This document shows, one piece after another, positions 9,366-18,412 of a stretch of 64,000 nt of DNA. The DNA lies in NCBI RefSeq assembly GCF_003970495.1, contig NZ_RXWW01000061.1, positions 156,543 through 220,542 on the forward strand, read 5' to 3'. The stretch is from Staphylococcus pasteuri (GTDB lineage Bacteria > Bacillota > Bacilli > Staphylococcales > Staphylococcaceae). A program made the position numbers and the translations under genes. Position 1 is the first letter of the stretch. Every line of letters begins with the position of its first letter. The notes under the pieces are model-generated. The model was not told the DNA's origin, searched no databases, and was given only the letters and a program-made list of their open reading frames with translations.

Positions 9366-10871
9366 TTGAATATTGCTGTAATAGGTGCAGGTGTAACTGG
9401 ATTAGCCTCGGCAGCTCGACTAGCCGCAAAAGGACATCAAGTCACACTATTTGAAAAGAATAATAAAATTGGTGGACGAATGAATCAATTTACGAAAGAT
9501 GGTTTTACCTTTGATATGGGTCCCACTATTGTAATGGTGCCTGAAGTATACAAAGCAGTGTTTGAGGATTGCGGACAGCGTTTTGAAGATTACGTTGAAA
9601 TGGAACAATTACGATACATTTATGACGTCTACTTTGATAAAGATGACAAAGTACGTGTACCTACTGATTTAGCTGAATTACATGATACGTTAGAACAGAT
9701 TGAACCAGGAACAACACACGGATTTATGAAATTCTTAACTGATATTTATAAACGATATGAGGTTGCGAGAAAATACTTTTTAGAACGTACATACAGAAAA
9801 CCATCTGACTTTTATAATATGACATCATTGATTCAAGGATATAAATTAAAAACATTGAATCATGCTGACAACCTAATTGGTCAATATGTAGATAATGAAA
9901 AAATTCAAAAATTACTAGCCTTTCAAATGTTATATATAGGAATAGATCCTAAACGAGGTCCATCATTATACTCTATCATACCGATGATTGAAATGATGTT
10001 TGGTGTTCATTTCATTAAAGGTGGAATGTACGGCATGGTTAAAGGATTACAAAAGTTAAACGAAGACTTAGGTGTCGATATTCAATGTAATGCAGATATT
10101 GAAGAAATTATTATAGATCCTAAATATAAGACAGCAGATGGTGTCAAAGTAAATGGTTTGGTCCAGCGTTTTGACAAAGTATTATGTACAGCTGACTTTC
10201 CTTATGCAGCACAAGAATTAATGCCTAAACATGCACCTATTAAAAAATATCCACCTCAAAAGATAGACAAATTGGATTACTCTTGCTCTGCTTTTCTAAT
10301 GTATATTGGAATAGATAAAGATATTACAGAAGATGTGTTATTGCATAATGTCATATTTTCAAATCATTTCAGACAAAATATTGAAGAGATTTTTGGCGGT
10401 GATATATCAAAAGATCCTTCATTATATTTATATGTACCAAAAATAGGAGATCAATCATTAGCACCAGAAGGTCAAACAGGGCTATACGTTCTTATGCCAA
10501 CGCCAGAACTTAAAACAGGACAATTAGAGTGGGATAACGAAAATTTTATAAATGAAGTTAAAGATATTATTTATCGTAAACTGGAAACGATTCCTACATT
10601 AGAAAGTATTAAGGAACACGTCATATCAGAAACGATTTTTACTCCAGAAGATTTTGAAAGTAAATTTAATGCTAAATTCGGTACTGCATTCGGTTTAATG
10701 CCGACATTATCACAGAGTAATTACTTTAGACCACCTAATGTTTCTAAAGACTATCAAGATTTATACTTTGCAGGTGCAAGTACCCATCCGGGAGCAGGCG
10801 TACCTATCGTATTAACTAGTGCTAAAATTACAGTTGATGAAATACTTAAAGATATAGATAATCAGATTTAA
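9366..10871 (+). CDS. crtN: Dehydrosqualene desaturase
   Basis: A phytoene-desaturase-family flavoenzyme of 501 residues. It has VIGAGVTGLASAARLAAKGH at the N-terminus, FEKNNKIGGRMNQ, FDMGPTIVMVP and the C-terminal LYFAGASTHPGAGVPIVL. CrtN performs stepwise desaturation of dehydrosqualene to yellow 4,4'-diaponeurosporene. Translation apparently starts at a TTG (9366), 12 bases after crtM, with AGGATG upstream; the homologue begins at the same residue. It is the last operon gene and a terminator follows. Confidence 0.9.
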   Translation: MNIAVIGAGVTGLASAARLAAKGHQVTLFEKNNKIGGRMNQFTKDGFTFDMGPTIVMVPEVYKAVFEDCGQRFEDYVEMEQLRYIYDVYFDKDDKVRVPTDLAELHDTLEQIEPGTTHGFMKFLTDIYKRYEVARKYFLERTYRKPSDFYNMTSLIQGYKLKTLNHADNLIGQYVDNEKIQKLLAFQMLYIGIDPKRGPSLYSIIPMIEMMFGVHFIKGGMYGMVKGLQKLNEDLGVDIQCNADIEEIIIDPKYKTADGVKVNGLVQRFDKVLCTADFPYAAQELMPKHAPIKKYPPQKIDKLDYSCSAFLMYIGIDKDITEDVLLHNVIFSNHFRQNIEEIFGGDISKDPSLYLYVPKIGDQSLAPEGQTGLYVLMPTPELKTGQLEWDNENFINEVKDIIYRKLETIPTLESIKEHVISETIFTPEDFESKFNAKFGTAFGLMPTLSQSNYFRPPNVSKDYQDLYFAGASTHPGAGVPIVLTSAKITVDEILKDIDNQI

Positions 10872-10875
10872 ATTA

Positions 10876-10914
10876 AAAGTTAGCGGAGTGTAATAACTCT
10901 GTTAGCTTTTTTTG
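10876..10914 (+). terminator. Terminator of the crt operon
   Basis: AGTTAGCGGAGT pairs with ACTCTGTTAGCT (two G-U pairs) and is followed by TTTTTTT. Confidence 0.75.
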
Positions 10915-10940
10915 ATTAAATCATCTAAAAATTAAGAATA

Positions 10941-10968
10941 TTGACAATATTTTAACGGTTGATAAAAT
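10941..10968 (+). promoter_or_regulatory. Sigma-A promoter candidate of the aminotransferase-dehydrogenase pair
   Basis: TTGACA at 10941-10946, a 16-base spacer, then TAAAAT at 10963-10968. Confidence 0.5.
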
Positions 10969-11028
10969 GAATGTACTAATAGATGATTATAAAAATAGTT
11001 GAATAATGTATAAAGGGGGCGTTTTAAG

Positions 11029-12189
11029 TTGAAAATGTCGAATCGATTAGCGGCTATCCCTGAGAGTTATTTTGGAAAAACGATGGGACGTAAAATTGAA
11101 CATGGACCATTACCATTAATCAACATGGCTGTTGGTATTCCAGATGGAGAAACACCACAAGGTATTATTAACCACTTTGCTGAAGCATTAAAAATACCTG
11201 AAAATCAAAAATATGGTGCCTTTCACGGTAAAGATACTTTTAAACAAGCTATTGTAGATTTTTATCTAAGACACTACGGGGTCGAATTAGATAAAGATGA
11301 AGAAGTATGTATACTATATGGTACAAAAAATGGGTTAGTTGCATTACCAACATGTCTAGCAAATCCAGGTGACAACGTCTTATTACCAGATCCAGGATAT
11401 ACGGATTATTTGGCAGGTGTGATGCTAGCTAACGCTAACCCAGTTCCATTAAATTTAGAACCGCCGTATTATTTACCAAATTGGGATGAAGTGGATGCAG
11501 AAATATTAGAAAAAACAAAGTTAGTTTATTTAACCTATCCTAATAATCCTACAGGTTCAACTGCTACGAAAGCAGTGTTTGATGAAGCAATACAAAAATT
11601 TAAACATACAGATACCAAAATCATTCATGATTTTGCATACAGCGCATTTGGTTTTGATGCTAAAAATCCAAGTATTTTATCTTCAGAAAATGGAAAGGAT
11701 GTAGCAGTAGAAATCTTCTCATTATCTAAAGGATACAATATGTCAGGATTTAGAGTTGGTTTCGCAGTAGGTAATCGTGACATGATTCAAGCTTTGAAAA
11801 AATATCAAACACATACAAATGCTGGTATGTTTGGAGCGTTACAAGACGCAGCTACTTATGCATTAAATCATTATGATGACTTTTTAGAAGAACAAAATGC
11901 CACATTTAAACGAAGACGAGATATCTTTGAGAGTAAATTAGAGGAAGCGGGAATACCATTTGTTCATTCAACAGGAGGCATTTATTGCTGGTTGAAGACC
12001 CCACCTCAATACGATAGTGAAGCGTTTGAACAGATGTTATTAAAAGAACAATCAATTTTAGTCGCACCTGGTATACCATTTGGTGACAATGGAAAGTATT
12101 ATGTCAGACTTTCATTAGCATTATCTGAAGAACAACTTGAAACAGCAGCAAAACGATTATCAACATTATACAATTTATATGAAAAATAA
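11029..12189 (+). CDS. PLP-dependent class I/II aminotransferase
   Basis: A fold-type I aminotransferase of 386 residues. Visible motifs are LINMAVGIPDG, the cofactor-binding LPDPGYTDY and YLTYPNNPTGSTA, the PLP lysine in FSLSKGYNMSGFRVGF (about residue 235) and VRLSLAL near the C-terminus. It resembles aminotransferases labelled aspartate aminotransferase in S. aureus; the exact donor and acceptor are not readable from sequence. The start is a TTG with AAAGGGGG nine bases upstream; an ATG two codons later is poorly spaced. The D-2-hydroxyacid dehydrogenase follows after 18 bases, so the two may interconvert an amino acid, its 2-oxo acid and a D-hydroxy acid. Confidence 0.85.
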   Translation: MKMSNRLAAIPESYFGKTMGRKIEHGPLPLINMAVGIPDGETPQGIINHFAEALKIPENQKYGAFHGKDTFKQAIVDFYLRHYGVELDKDEEVCILYGTKNGLVALPTCLANPGDNVLLPDPGYTDYLAGVMLANANPVPLNLEPPYYLPNWDEVDAEILEKTKLVYLTYPNNPTGSTATKAVFDEAIQKFKHTDTKIIHDFAYSAFGFDAKNPSILSSENGKDVAVEIFSLSKGYNMSGFRVGFAVGNRDMIQALKKYQTHTNAGMFGALQDAATYALNHYDDFLEEQNATFKRRRDIFESKLEEAGIPFVHSTGGIYCWLKTPPQYDSEAFEQMLLKEQSILVAPGIPFGDNGKYYVRLSLALSEEQLETAAKRLSTLYNLYEK

Positions 12190-12207
12190 TGTGTAGGGGA
12201 TGTTAGT

Positions 12208-13206
12208 ATGACTAAAATAAAAATAATGAGTGTACGTGATGAGGATATTGTCTATATTGAAGATTGGGCTAAGAAGAATAACGTTGAATATGAACTATCA
12301 CGTCATCCTTTAACAGACGATAATATAGATGAAGTAGAAGGATTTGATGGACTATCACTTTCACAACAAATACCTATCTCTGAAGAAGTATTTGCGAAGT
12401 TAAAATCATTTGGTATTAAGCAAATCGCTCAAAGAAGTGCGGGGTTTGATACATATGATTTAGAATTAGCATCAAAGTATGGCATCGTTGTTTCCAATGT
12501 GCCGTCATACTCACCAAGCTCAATTGCTGAATTTGCAGTGACGCAAGCAATTAATATAGTTAGAAACTTTAATGCGATTCAAAATAAAATGAAAGTACAT
12601 GATTTTAGATGGGAACCTTCGATATTATCAAAATCAATAAGTGAATTAAAAGTAGCAGTAATTGGAACAGGTAGAATTGGAAGTATTGTTGCCAAGATTT
12701 TTGCACAAGGATATGATTGTGAAGTTGTAGCGTATGATCCGTTTCCAAATGAAGTTAGTGAAGAATATGTAACTTATCAACCTACATTACAAGAAGCAAT
12801 TGAAGGTGCAGATATAGTGACATTGCATGTGCCTGCTACAAAATACAACCACCATTTATTTGATAAACACATATTTTCTCATTTTAAAAAAGGAGCTGTA
12901 TTTGTAAACTGTGCTAGAGGCTCATTAGTAGATACCAATGCATTATTATCTAGTATAGATAGTGGACAAATCAAAGGAGCTGCTTTAGATACGTATGAAT
13001 TTGAACGTGGATTATTCCCTAGTGATCAACGTGAACAACAGTTTAATGATCAATTATTGCAACAATTAATTGATAGAGAAGATATCATTATTACGCCGCA
13101 TATTGCATTTTATACAGATGCTGCAGTAAAAAATTTAATCGTTGATGCATTAGATGCAACATTAGAAGTACTACAAACTGGAACAACACACTTACGAGTA
13201 AATTAA
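12208..13206 (+). CDS. D-2-hydroxyacid dehydrogenase (D-lactate dehydrogenase-like)
   Basis: An NAD-dependent D-isomer-specific dehydrogenase of 332 residues. It shows [28 protein letters not shown], Rossmann motif VAVIGTGRIGSIVAKIF, FVNCARGSLVDT (catalytic Arg region), a Glu-containing segment and ITPHIAFYTD (catalytic His). It is clearly paralogous to the LdhD at 50798-51790 but diverged. Coupled to the preceding aminotransferase, it may reduce a 2-oxo acid other than pyruvate. The ATG has AGGGGATG upstream. Confidence 0.85.
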   Translation: MTKIKIMSVRDEDIVYIEDWAKKNNVEYELSRHPLTDDNIDEVEGFDGLSLSQQIPISEEVFAKLKSFGIKQIAQRSAGFDTYDLELASKYGIVVSNVPSYSPSSIAEFAVTQAINIVRNFNAIQNKMKVHDFRWEPSILSKSISELKVAVIGTGRIGSIVAKIFAQGYDCEVVAYDPFPNEVSEEYVTYQPTLQEAIEGADIVTLHVPATKYNHHLFDKHIFSHFKKGAVFVNCARGSLVDTNALLSSIDSGQIKGAALDTYEFERGLFPSDQREQQFNDQLLQQLIDREDIIITPHIAFYTDAAVKNLIVDALDATLEVLQTGTTHLRVN

Positions 13207-13238
13207 AAATGGGGGGATTGAGACATAAACCCCAAAAT

Positions 13239-13282
13239 AAAAGCACTAAGGTGATTAAAAATAAATCATCTTAGTGCTTTAT
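13239..13282. terminator. Hairpin of the repeated AGCACTAAG family, copy 1
   Basis: AAGCACTAAGGTGATT (13241-13256) pairs with AATCATCTTAGTGCTT (13264-13279). It lies between the convergent dehydrogenase and copZ and probably terminates both. Near-identical hairpins occur at 21668, 32421 and 42024. Confidence 0.75.
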
Positions 13283-13305
13283 CTATACTCAATGCTTTAT
13301 TTGAA

Positions 13306-13512
13306 TTATTTAACATCGTAACCTTGATCTTCAATAGCATCTTTCATGTCTGATAATTGTACTTTATCTTCATCATAATCGACACGTACTTGACCATTGT
13401 CTAAATTAACTTCTGCTGCAGAAACACCATTGATTTTTGCTAGTGCAGATTCAACTGCATTTTTGCAATGATCGCAACTCATACCTTCTACATTTATAAT
13501 TTTTTGTCCCAT
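13306..13512 (-). CDS. copZ: Copper chaperone
   Basis: A single heavy-metal-associated domain of 68 residues, the standard CopZ length. The Cu(I)-binding motif GMSCDHC has Cys13 and Cys16. It delivers copper to CopA for export. It lies downstream of copA in the same direction with a gap of about 90 bases, the usual copAZ order in staphylococci. The ATG at 13512 follows GAGGTG; a GTG nine bases earlier lacks a ribosome binding site. Confidence 0.93.
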   Translation of the reverse strand: MGQKIINVEGMSCDHCKNAVESALAKINGVSAAEVNLDNGQVRVDYDEDKVQLSDMKDAIEDQGYDVK

Positions 13513-13603
13513 TTTATTCACCTCTATAAATTAATGACTTACTTCTATTTTATTACTATATTGCATAACTTGAAAGCAAATTACATATCAGTTAGTGTTG
13601 AAA

Positions 13604-15988
13604 TTATTTTATAATACGTTTTAATCTTAGGGCATTTGTGACTACACTGACAGAACTAAGTGCCATTGCAGCACCAGCAATCCAAGGGGCGAGTAGGCCT
13701 AATGCTGCAATAGGGATGCCGGCTATATTATAACCAAATGCCCAAATTAAATTTTGTCGTATGTTACGCATTGTTAATTGGCTAATACTTAATGTTTTAG
13801 GTAGTAAGGATAAATCACCACCTAATATAGTTATGTCGGCGGCTTCAATCGCAACTTCAGTTCCAGTACCCATCGCTATACCAATATCAGCTGTTACAAG
13901 TGCAGGAGCATCATTAACGCCATCTCCAACCATGGCAACTTGTTTATCTTCCTTTTGTAAGTGTGTTATATGCGCAGATTTTTCGTCAGGAAGTACATTC
14001 GCTATAACACGATCAATACCCACTTGTTGTGCAATAGCTTGAGCAGTATTATCATTGTCACCTGTTAGCATAACAACATTAATATTCATATCGTGTAATC
14101 GACGAATTGATTCAACTGCATTGTCTTTAATAGTATCTGCTACTGCTATCATACCTTGATAAACGCCGTTAATAGCGATAAGCATGACAGTTTTACCATT
14201 GCTCTCCCAATCTGTCATTTTAGATTCAATATGATTTGAGAGTTCAACATTATTTGATCTCATTAACTGGCGATTACCTACTAGAACTTGTTTTTGACTA
14301 ACAGATGATTCTACTCCATGACCAGGCAGTGCATTAAATGTATCTGTATTTATTAAGTTGATATCATTTGTTTGAGCATGGTCAACAATTGCTTTTGCAA
14401 GAGGGTGTTCAGAAGCATATTCTGCACTTGCAAGTAATTGTAATGTTTCGTTATCACCCTCAAAATCAGTTACAACAGGCTTACCATTTGTAATAGTACC
14501 TGTTTTATCTAATACGATAGTATCAATATTTTGTGCTTGTTCAACGTATTGACCACCTTTAAATAAGATGCCTTTTTCAGCAGCACGACCAGTACCTACC
14601 ATAATAGATGTTGGAGTTGCCAATCCTAATGAACATGGACAAGCGATAACTAATACTGAAATAGCGGCTACAAGTGCTGGTTCAAATTGTCCAAAATGAA
14701 CTAACGTAATCCAAATAATAAATGTGAGTAAAGCAATACCTATAACAGTAGGTACAAAATATCCAGAAATTTGATCTGCTAAACGTTGGATAGGTGCTTT
14801 AGATCCTTGAGCTTGTTCAACGACTTTAATGATATTAGCTAGTGCGGTATCATTACCTACTTGAGTAGCTTGAATAACAATGGCGCCATTTTGATTAATT
14901 GTCGCACCAATAACTTTATCGTTGATTTGTTTATCTACAGGTATAGATTCACCTGTAAGCATAGATTCATCTATTGACGTTGTACCTTTTAGAATAACGC
15001 CATCAACTGGAATCTTTTCACCTGGTTTAATTAAAATATTATCATTTACTTGAACATCTTTTACAGGTATCATCATTTCTTTATTGTCTTTAATAACACG
15101 TGCTTCTTTAGCTTGAAGGCTTAATAGTTCACCTAATGCATTAGTAGTTTGTGTTTTAGCTTTCGTTTCTAAATATTTACCAAATAAAATTAAAGTAATT
15201 AACACTGCACTCGTTTCAAAATAAAGATGAGGCATTTGAGTTGTGTGATTGAGCCATTTAAACATTTCATAGATACTATAGAAATAGGCAGCACTCGTGC
15301 CTAATGCCACTAATACATCCATATTTGCGGAACCATTTTTAAGATTTTTATAGGCGCCTTTATAGAATTGCCAACCTATAATGAATTGTACCGGTGTGGC
15401 TAATATGAATTGGAACCATGGATTCATAAATATTGAAGGTAATGGCATATGAAACAAATGAACTAACATCGTTGCTAGTAATGGTATTGATAATATAGCA
15501 GCTATGACTAATTTAGTAAGTTGCTTTTTAAGTCGTTTATCTTTATTAGAATATTGATTTTGTCCTTCTTTTACTTTTGCATCATAGCCTAAATTTTGTA
15601 TTTTAGAAATGAAATCATCGCTATTAACTACTCCACGATAATATTCAACAGTAGCTTGTTCGGTAGTTAAATTGACGTTGGCATTGATAACACCATCAAT
15701 TTTATTAAGTACTTTTTCAATACGATTAGAACATGCTGCACATGTCATGCCAGAAATCGTTAATTCTACACTTTCTTTAACGACATCATAGCCTAAATGT
15801 TGAATTTCGTTAACGTAATCCTCAGTATGATATTGTCCTTGATGATCATCAATTGTTGCTTGCTCAGTTGTAATGTTAACTTGAGCAGTAACATCATCAA
15901 GTTTATTGAGTTTCTTTTCTATTCTATTTGAACACGCAGCACATGTCATTCCTGTGATATCTATAGTTGTTTTTTTGTTATTATCCAT
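13604..15988 (-). CDS. copA: Copper-exporting P1B-type ATPase
   Basis: A protein of 794 residues. Two N-terminal metal-binding domains each carry [13 protein letters not shown] (Cys16/19 and Cys83/86). Eight membrane segments follow; the transport site is [11 protein letters not shown]. The actuator motif TGESIPVD, phosphorylation site DKTGTIT, the HP dipeptide (SEHPLAKA), TGDND and [10 protein letters not shown] are all present. It exports Cu(I) from the cytoplasm. The open frame extends upstream to 16102, but GGAGGC before the ATG at 15988 and the operator upstream fix the start here. Confidence 0.95.
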   Translation of the reverse strand: MDNNKKTTIDITGMTCAACSNRIEKKLNKLDDVTAQVNITTEQATIDDHQGQYHTEDYVNEIQHLGYDVVKESVELTISGMTCAACSNRIEKVLNKIDGVINANVNLTTEQATVEYYRGVVNSDDFISKIQNLGYDAKVKEGQNQYSNKDKRLKKQLTKLVIAAILSIPLLATMLVHLFHMPLPSIFMNPWFQFILATPVQFIIGWQFYKGAYKNLKNGSANMDVLVALGTSAAYFYSIYEMFKWLNHTTQMPHLYFETSAVLITLILFGKYLETKAKTQTTNALGELLSLQAKEARVIKDNKEMMIPVKDVQVNDNILIKPGEKIPVDGVILKGTTSIDESMLTGESIPVDKQINDKVIGATINQNGAIVIQATQVGNDTALANIIKVVEQAQGSKAPIQRLADQISGYFVPTVIGIALLTFIIWITLVHFGQFEPALVAAISVLVIACPCSLGLATPTSIMVGTGRAAEKGILFKGGQYVEQAQNIDTIVLDKTGTITNGKPVVTDFEGDNETLQLLASAEYASEHPLAKAIVDHAQTNDINLINTDTFNALPGHGVESSVSQKQVLVGNRQLMRSNNVELSNHIESKMTDWESNGKTVMLIAINGVYQGMIAVADTIKDNAVESIRRLHDMNINVVMLTGDNDNTAQAIAQQVGIDRVIANVLPDEKSAHITHLQKEDKQVAMVGDGVNDAPALVTADIGIAMGTGTEVAIEAADITILGGDLSLLPKTLSISQLTMRNIRQNLIWAFGYNIAGIPIAALGLLAPWIAGAAMALSSVSVVTNALRLKRIIK

Positions 15989-16013
15989 GTGAAAGCCTCC
16001 GTTTCTTCTCATC

Positions 16014-16051
16014 ATTAATGTACCCCCTATAGGTATATAAGTCAAACACAT
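16014..16051 (-). promoter_or_regulatory. copAZ promoter with CsoR-type operator
   Basis: On the minus strand TTGACT and TACATT are separated by 17 bases. The spacer contains the pseudo-palindrome TATACCTATAGGGGGTA (16021-16037), the TACC...GGGGGTA form of copper-sensing CsoR operators. Binding of apo-CsoR between the promoter boxes would block transcription until copper is present. No csoR gene is visible in the window. Confidence 0.65.
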
Positions 16052-16086
16052 TGTTTGCCAAAAGAAGAAAGTAAGACTAGATAATA

Positions 16087-16136
16087 AAAAAATCCCACAC
16101 AAATATTTTAAGAAACATTTGTGTGGGATTTTATCA
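16087..16136. terminator. Bidirectional terminator-like hairpin
   Basis: AAATCCCACACAAAT (16090-16104) pairs with ATTTGTGTGGGATTT (16117-16131), with A- and T-runs on the two sides. It separates the copAZ promoter from the small gene at 16204. Confidence 0.75.
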
Positions 16137-16203
16137 TCTATATTAACAGCTAATATGCTGGAATTGTAGCTCTTATAAATAGAATGGATTTTTGGTTAAC
16201 GAG

Positions 16204-16410
16204 TTAGAAAAAGTCTGAAGGGGAAAATTGTTTAAGATCAATATCTTTAACTTGATTGATGTCATAATTAGAAATATTTTCTAAGATTTGACCATCTTTT
16301 GCTTGTTGATAATAACGATCGGCTTCATTAATAACGTCATGAGTTTGGAAAGTTTTGACCACGCCTAAAAGTATAAGAACTGCGATTGCTGATTTTAAAA
16401 TACGTTTCAT
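16204..16410 (-). CDS. Small membrane-anchored or secreted hypothetical protein
   Basis: A protein of 68 residues that I do not recognise as a characterised family. An N-terminal basic residue pair and a hydrophobic stretch (IAVLILLGVV) suggest a signal peptide or single anchor, followed by a polar tail. The ATG at 16410 has AAAGGAG upstream. It stands alone between copA and the short-chain dehydrogenase; the same position in S. aureus carries a similar small gene, from memory. Confidence 0.6.
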   Translation of the reverse strand: MKRILKSAIAVLILLGVVKTFQTHDVINEADRYYQQAKDGQILENISNYDINQVKDIDLKQFSPSDFF

Positions 16411-16546
16411 GATATTGGCTCCTTTAATGTGTTGGTAGAGTCTATTATAAAAAATATGTTGATAAAAAACATGAGGCTATAGTATTGATGTGAACTCGTA
16501 CTTCAGTATGATTCTTAAAGAATAGCCCTATAAAGGTGTATAAGTA

Positions 16547-16572
16547 GTTTTATATGTAAGTTTATAGGGAAG
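16547..16572 (+). promoter_or_regulatory. Sigma-B-like promoter candidate
   Basis: GTTTTA at 16547-16552, a 14-base spacer, and GGGAAG at 16567-16572. Related general-stress short-chain dehydrogenases in Bacillus are sigma-B dependent, so the position is plausible. Confidence 0.35.
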
Positions 16573-16602
16573 GTCAATAAAGATTAGGAAAGGGGCAAAA
16601 CT

Positions 16603-17472
16603 ATGAACTTATTAGAATTTCATCAACAAATTAAAGGATATACGCAACCACAACAACCAGGCATTGAAGCTGACATGAATCCTAAACCAATTGCTGAATT
16701 AGACGAATATAAAGCAGCTGGAAAATTAAAAGGAAAAGTAGCACTTATTACTGGCGGAGATTCTGGTATTGGACGCTCTGTAGCAATTCTATTTGCTAAA
16801 GAAGGTGCTAATGTAGCTATCGGATATTATAATGAACATCAAGATGCAGAAGATACCGTTAATCGATTAAAAGAACTAGGTGTCGAGGCTAAAGCATATG
16901 CGCATGATTTAAAAGACGAAAAGCAATCACAACAACTTATCAAAGATGTTGTAGAGGATTTCGGAGGACTTAATATATTAGTTAATAATGGTGGCGTACA
17001 ATTTCCAAGAGACCATTTTGAAGAAATTACGCCAGAACAAGTTAAAGAAACATTCCAAACTAATATTTTCGGCATGATGTTTTTATCACAAGCTGCCGTA
17101 CCATATTTAAATGATGGAGATACGATTATTAATACAACAAGTGTGACAGCTTATAGAGGTTCAGGACACTTGATTGATTATTCAGCAACAAAAGGCGCCA
17201 TTGTATCATTTACGCGTTCATTAGCTACAACACTTATGGAGAAAAATATTCGTGTAAATGCAGTTGCACCTGGACCGATTTATACACCTTTAATTCCTTC
17301 TACATTTGATGAAGATAAAGTTGAAAATCAAGGCGGTGGCACTCCTATGGGACGTAGAGGTCAACCAGCAGAGCTAGCACCTTCCTATGTATTTTTAGCT
17401 ACATCTGCTGATAGTTCTTATATTACTGGACAAGTAATTCATGTTAACGGTGGAGACTACATGACAACATAG
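16603..17472 (+). CDS. Short-chain dehydrogenase/reductase (YhdF/YhxC-type)
   Basis: A protein of 289 residues with the extended N-terminus typical of this SDR group. The cofactor site is ITGGDSGIGRSVA (about residue 49), NNGG is the structural motif, and the catalytic Ser-Tyr-Lys set is seen as TSVTAYRG and YSATKGA. VNAVAPGPIYTPL and the C-terminal GQVIHVNGGDYMT complete the family pattern. It is NAD(P)-dependent with unknown substrate; such enzymes are often general-stress proteins. An acetyltransferase gene follows after 42 bases. Confidence 0.85.
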   Translation: MNLLEFHQQIKGYTQPQQPGIEADMNPKPIAELDEYKAAGKLKGKVALITGGDSGIGRSVAILFAKEGANVAIGYYNEHQDAEDTVNRLKELGVEAKAYAHDLKDEKQSQQLIKDVVEDFGGLNILVNNGGVQFPRDHFEEITPEQVKETFQTNIFGMMFLSQAAVPYLNDGDTIINTTSVTAYRGSGHLIDYSATKGAIVSFTRSLATTLMEKNIRVNAVAPGPIYTPLIPSTFDEDKVENQGGGTPMGRRGQPAELAPSYVFLATSADSSYITGQVIHVNGGDYMTT

Positions 17473-17514
17473 GAGTTAATATAGAAAAGAGTAATTGTTA
17501 GGGTGAAAAGATTA

Positions 17515-18078
17515 ATGACTGAAAAGGAAAAAATGTTAGCTCATCAGTGGTATGATGCTAATTTTGATAATGAATTAATTGAAGATAGAAAGAAAGCTAA
17601 AGACTTATGTTTTGAATATAATCATACGAGACCTAGTAATGAAACAAAAAGACATGAGATATTATCGACTTTATTTAATGCAAAACTTGAAAATATAAGT
17701 ATAGCGATTCCTTTTGATACAGATTATGGTTGGAATATTACCTTTGGAAAAAATGTATTTTTAAATACTAATTGCTATCTAATGGATGGCGGAGGTATCA
17801 CTTTTGGAGATAATGTATTTGTTGGTCCCAATTGTGGATTCTATACAGCAACACATCCATTAAAGTTTAAAGACAGAAATAAAGGTTTAGAATTAGCTGA
17901 AGAAATTATAGTAGGAAGTAATACATGGTTTGGGGGTAATGTAGCAGTTTTACCTGGAGTTACTATAGGTGAAGGCAGTGTAATAGGTGCGGGTAGTGTA
18001 GTGTCTAAAGATATACCACCAAATAGTTTAGCAGTAGGTAACCCTTGTAAAGTGATACGTCAAATAGACAATGAATAA
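17515..18078 (+). CDS. Maltose/galactoside O-acetyltransferase-type enzyme
   Basis: A left-handed beta-helix acetyltransferase of 187 residues. The N-terminal Mac domain ([21 protein letters not shown]) is followed by hexapeptide repeats ([30 protein letters not shown]). The active-site His lies in YTATHP, and the ending is [13 protein letters not shown]. It acetylates sugars or thiogalactosides with acetyl-CoA in vitro; the physiological substrate is uncertain. The ATG at 17515 fits AGGGTG nine bases upstream; a GTG at 17503 is the longer alternative. Confidence 0.85.
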   Translation: MTEKEKMLAHQWYDANFDNELIEDRKKAKDLCFEYNHTRPSNETKRHEILSTLFNAKLENISIAIPFDTDYGWNITFGKNVFLNTNCYLMDGGGITFGDNVFVGPNCGFYTATHPLKFKDRNKGLELAEEIIVGSNTWFGGNVAVLPGVTIGEGSVIGAGSVVSKDIPPNSLAVGNPCKVIRQIDNE

Positions 18079-18089
18079 ATAAATGAGAT

Positions 18090-18150
18090 ATAGTCCATAA
18101 GATTAATTTAGGTTATTCCTGAATATGATTTCTTATGGACTTGTTTTTTA
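18090..18150 (+). terminator. Rho-independent terminator
   Basis: TAGTCCATAAG pairs with CTTATGGACT across a longer loop, then TTGTTTTTT. The rest of the 18079-18412 gap holds the rocA promoter and leader. Confidence 0.65.
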
Positions 18151-18240
18151 TAAAAAGTAAAATATAAGCCTTTATAAGTTGAGACTAATTTTCATTTCTT
18201 TAATATTTTAGTTAATTTTTGAAATATTAAGATTTTTAAA

Positions 18241-18279
18241 TGAAAGCGATTGCAAAATTACAATGATACATAGTAGAAT
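18241..18279 (+). promoter_or_regulatory. rocA promoter with cre site
   Basis: TGAAAGCGATTGCA (18241-18254) fits the CcpA consensus TGNAARCGNWWNCA fully. It overlaps a possible -35 box TTGCAA (18250-18255), 18 bases before TAGAAT (18274-18279). Carbon catabolite repression of proline/arginine breakdown is established in staphylococci. Confidence 0.65.
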
Positions 18280-18412
18280 GAAAGAAAGGTTGAGATAAAG
18301 TTGCATTAGCGTGACAGTAACATGAGTAAAATAGCGCACTTATCTAGACCTGTATGTAATTAAACAAAGGGTTCAACAACTCATTTTAATATTTCATAGG
18401 GGGTACGCAATA

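Noticed and set aside
13604..16102. Longer CopA start at 16102
   Set aside because: The extra 38 codons cross the copAZ promoter and CsoR-like operator and have no ribosome binding site; GGAGGC fixes the ATG at 15988.
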